Shown here one piece after another: positions 61,704 through 64,000 of a stretch of 64,000 bases of DNA. Origin of the DNA: Cytophagaceae bacterium (GTDB lineage: Bacteria > Bacteroidota > Bacteroidia > Cytophagales > Flexibacteraceae); NCBI GenBank assembly GCA_027490155.1, contig JAIXYP010000030.1, positions 1-64,000 on the forward strand, given 5' to 3'. A program made the translations under genes and the position numbers. The notes beneath the pieces are model-generated. The model searched no databases. It was not told where the DNA came from and saw only the letters and a program-made list of their open reading frames with translations. The first letter of the stretch is position 1, and every line of letters starts with the position of its first letter.

Positions 61704-62582
61704 TTAGCTGGCCGCTAGTGCCTCTGCACCACCAACGATCTCGAGGATCTCCTTGGTGATGGCAGCCTGACGTGTTCTGTTGTAGGTCAACTTCAGGGAC
61801 TTGATTAGCTCACCAGCATTGTCGGTGGCTTTGTCCATGGCGGTCATCCTTGCACCCATTTCGCTAGCATAGCTTTCGCGGACGCAACGATAGAGCGATA
61901 CGTTGATAGCCTTAGGCACGAGCTCATCCATGATGCTTTCCATGTTGGGCTCAAAGATGTAGTCCGAATTGGTGGTGCTGGTCGAGACCGTGGTCTGGAC
62001 AGGCAGCAATTGCTCGGTGCGCAGGATCTGGGTCGCTACGTTCTTGAACTCGTTGTAGATAACCTCGACCTTGTCATACTTGCCTGCCAAGAAGCCAGCC
62101 ATTGCATACTCACTCGCCCGGCGGACTCCTTCAAAGCTTAGAGCCTCGAATACGTTGCTAAAGGTGGTTGTGAACTGGATGTTCCGACGGTTAAAAAAGT
62201 CAACCGACTTTTTGCCTAGGCACAGGACCTCAACATTACCACGGGCCTCTTGGGCGGCATAGTTTTGTTTGATGTGCGAGATAGCCTGGCGCAAAACGTT
62301 GGTGTTGAACGCACCGCAAAGCCCCCTGTCGCTCGTGACGACAATAATCAAAACATGCTCGATCGGACGCTCAACAGCTAGGGCATTGGTATAACCCTCG
62401 ATGGCACTAGCATTCAGGTTGTTGATGATGCCGTCCAGTTTGTTGGCATAAGGCCGTAACTGAGTGATCCCCTCCTGGGCACGACGCAACTTAGCAGCAG
62501 CAACCATTTTCATGGCTTTTGTGATCTGTTGGGTGCTGGATACTGACTGGATACGGCTACGAACTTCCTTTAAACTCGCCAT
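61704..62582 (-). CDS. atpG: ATP synthase F1, gamma subunit
   Basis: 292 residues, the usual length. The N-terminal helix MASLKEVRSRIQSVSSTQQITKAMKMVAAAKLRRAQ and the C-terminal helix MTAMDKATDNAGELIKSLKLTYNRTRQAAITKEILEIVGGA form the central shaft that rotates in the alpha/beta ring. VTSDRGLCGAFNTNV is also conserved. It couples proton flow to ATP synthesis. The gene is not in an atp operon here: upstream is the divergent asnS gene, downstream the GH27 gene behind a terminator. Its own promoter is at 62621-62651. Confidence 0.97.
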   Translation of the reverse strand: MASLKEVRSRIQSVSSTQQITKAMKMVAAAKLRRAQEGITQLRPYANKLDGIINNLNASAIEGYTNALAVERPIEHVLIIVVTSDRGLCGAFNTNVLRQAISHIKQNYAAQEARGNVEVLCLGKKSVDFFNRRNIQFTTTFSNVFEALSFEGVRRASEYAMAGFLAGKYDKVEVIYNEFKNVATQILRTEQLLPVQTTVSTSTTNSDYIFEPNMESIMDELVPKAINVSLYRCVRESYASEMGARMTAMDKATDNAGELIKSLKLTYNRTRQAAITKEILEIVGGAEALAAS

Positions 62583-63000
62583 TACGCTCGGGGGTTATTG
62601 ATGTGCAGTTTTTGCGGGTGCAAATATAGGGCTTCCGACGGCAGTAGCCAAGTTTGCTTCCACCTTTGCTGGGCGGCGATGGTAGGGCTAGGACCATGAA
62701 ACACTGGATAGGCTATGGCAACTTCGTATTTGTTATATCCTTCCTCAGTGTAAAAGGCCAACCATAATATGGCAATGCTGACCTACCTCTGCCGTTTATT
62801 TTGTTGTTTTGCAACATTGCAGGCCTTTCGTTGCAGCGATGCTAATTGAGGCTTCCTCTCCGCTAGTCCTGCCAAAGAAATCGTTTTTTGTTTTCTACAC
62901 CGCACATTACTGACCACCCTACTGGGTGATTGATGCCAGTTGAGCCCGATTAGGCATCAAAAGGCCAACCAATCTGACCCTAATCCTGAGACTTTTATCC
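62583..63000. other. Intergenic region between atpG and asnS
   Basis: 418 bases between divergent genes. Apart from the atpG promoter near 62621-62651, I see no exact -7 match for asnS, no RNA gene and no long inverted repeat. The reading frames here are short and unlike any family. Confidence 0.5.
62621..62651 (-). promoter_or_regulatory. Promoter of atpG
   Basis: On the minus strand TTG (62651-62649), a 20-base spacer, and TATATTTG (62628-62621), an exact -7 match. The -7 element ends 38 bases before the ATG at 62582. Confidence 0.65.
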
Positions 63001-64000
63001 ATGTCACGCCCTAGCATTCTGCACCTGCTCAACCAGGCCGAGCCTAACACCATAGTCACCGCCCGCGGATGGGTCCGGACCCGCCGTGGTAACAAAGCTG
63101 TTAGCTTTATTGCCCTTAATGATGGCTCCACGATCCATAACCTACAAGTTGTGGTTGACTATGCCAAAATCAACGAGGAGGACATCAAGGCGATTGGCAC
63201 TGGTGCTTGCCTCAAGGTGACAGGCCTATTGGTCGAAAGCCCTGCCGCTGGCCAACGAGTAGAGCTACAAGCCACCGAGATCGAAATCTATGGCCTTGCG
63301 GACGAGACCTTCCCGATGCAGAAGAAGGGACACACCCTAGAGTTTCTACGCGAGCAAGCCCACCTACGGTTCCGGACCAATACGTTTGGTGCTGTTTTCC
63401 GCGTGCGCCATGCCTTGGCCTTTGCCATCCATAAATACTACAACGATAACGGATACATCTACCTCCACACGCCGATCATCACGGGTAGTGATGCCGAAGG
63501 TGCTGGTGCCATGTTCCGTGTCACGACCTTTGAGCCAAACGCTGCTCCTGTTACAGATGGCGTAGTTGACTTCAGCCAAGACTTTTTTGGCCGCAGCACA
63601 CACCTGACTGTAAGTGGACAGCTAGAAGGTGAGCTAGGCGCTATGGCCCTTGGCAAGGTCTATACCTTTGGCCCCACCTTCCGGGCAGAGCAAAGCAACA
63701 CGAGCCGCCACTTGGCCGAGTTCTGGATGATTGAGCCAGAAGTTGCCTTCAACGACCTGGAGGACAACATGAACTTGGCTGAGGATTTCCTCAAGTACTT
63801 GGTCAACTATGCGCTCGAGCACTGCAAGGATGACCTAGAGTTCCTGAACAAACAGTATGACACCACCCTAATCGAGCGGTTGCAGTTTGTTTTGGCCAAT
63901 GACTTCCAAAGGCTAACATATACCGAAGCGATCGAGATCCTGAAAGCCACCAAACACAAGTTTGAGTTTGCTGTCGATTGGAGCACCGACCTCCAGAGTG
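63001..64000 (+). CDS. asnS: Asparaginyl-tRNA synthetase (3' end outside window)
   Basis: The ATG at 63001 opens a frame that stays open to the window edge (333 codons of about 460-480). The N-terminal anticodon-binding OB fold is complete: [24 protein letters not shown] and [10 protein letters not shown] short hinge leads to the class II catalytic core: [55 protein letters not shown] covers motif 1, and [33 protein letters not shown] motif 2. The VTTFEPN insert and [13 protein letters not shown] fit AsnRS rather than AspRS. It charges tRNA-Asn with asparagine in the cytoplasm. Confidence 0.95.
   Translation, partial: MSRPSILHLLNQAEPNTIVTARGWVRTRRGNKAVSFIALNDGSTIHNLQVVVDYAKINEEDIKAIGTGACLKVTGLLVESPAAGQRVELQATEIEIYGLADETFPMQKKGHTLEFLREQAHLRFRTNTFGAVFRVRHALAFAIHKYYNDNGYIYLHTPIITGSDAEGAGAMFRVTTFEPNAAPVTDGVVDFSQDFFGRSTHLTVSGQLEGELGAMALGKVYTFGPTFRAEQSNTSRHLAEFWMIEPEVAFNDLEDNMNLAEDFLKYLVNYALEHCKDDLEFLNKQYDTTLIERLQFVLANDFQRLTYTEAIEILKATKHKFEFAVDWSTDLQS

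Overview
The window is chromosomal DNA of a free-living member of the Bacteroidota. Four secreted proteins end in Type IX secretion (T9SS) sorting domains, and a fifth, cut by the window edge, looks like another T9SS adhesin. Promoters match the Bacteroidota pattern TTTG-N19/20-TAnnTTTG, clearest in front of the tRNA-Arg gene. DUF2911, TMEM220, a split transketolase and an ABC-permease/M1-peptidase fusion are also typical of the phylum. I cannot place it below phylum. I see no prophage, insertion sequence, CRISPR array or SusC/SusD pair.

Layout. 1-4.2 kb: two minus-strand adhesin-like genes sharing a 70-residue Ig-like repeat; in the first it is a near-perfect 210-bp tandem array. 4.4-13.6 kb: an unknown secreted protein, an aldolase/oxidoreductase pair, a GH26-like hydrolase, ung, a cytochrome c/copper monooxygenase fusion, a dispanin-like protein with a long Q/P/G/Y-rich tail, and a GmhB-like phosphatase. 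13.7-32.3 kb: beta-mannosidase, AhpD-like protein, YwqK/MORN repeat protein, a polytopic membrane protein, SRAP protein, two LTxxQ proteins, a large T9SS subtilase, pirin, ScpA, an OmpA lipoprotein, a GH28 enzyme, a GH25 lysozyme and a DUF2911 protein. 32.5-41 kb: PIG-L deacetylase, an unlisted 50-residue membrane protein, an SSS symporter, a broken Uma2 gene, a methyltransferase, split transketolase and tRNA-Arg(ACG). 41-51 kb: dxs followed directly by a frameshifted hypoxanthine-DNA glycosylase gene, an ABC transporter whose permease is fused to an M1 peptidase, and a large T9SS protein.

51.3-57 kb holds the most unusual cluster: five co-directional minus-strand genes for GtrA, a GT-C-like membrane domain fused to a uridine-kinase/phosphoribulokinase-type kinase, a class II aldolase, a TMEM220 protein and an EboD-like sugar-phosphate cyclase. 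Together they suggest synthesis of a modified sugar or cyclitol and its handling at the membrane on a lipid carrier (inference). Opposite them lie an SDR dehydrogenase, with palindromic operator-like sites in the shared intergenic region, and a UbiA prenyltransferase. The window closes with a GH27 alpha-galactosidase, an isolated atpG, and the start of asnS.

The secreted GH26-like, GH2, GH27 and GH28 enzymes suggest use of plant-type mannans, galactomannans and pectins, with transketolase and dxs handling central carbon and isoprenoid precursors. Many start codons were moved downstream of the longest reading frame where a signal peptide or promoter match favoured it; each case is noted.
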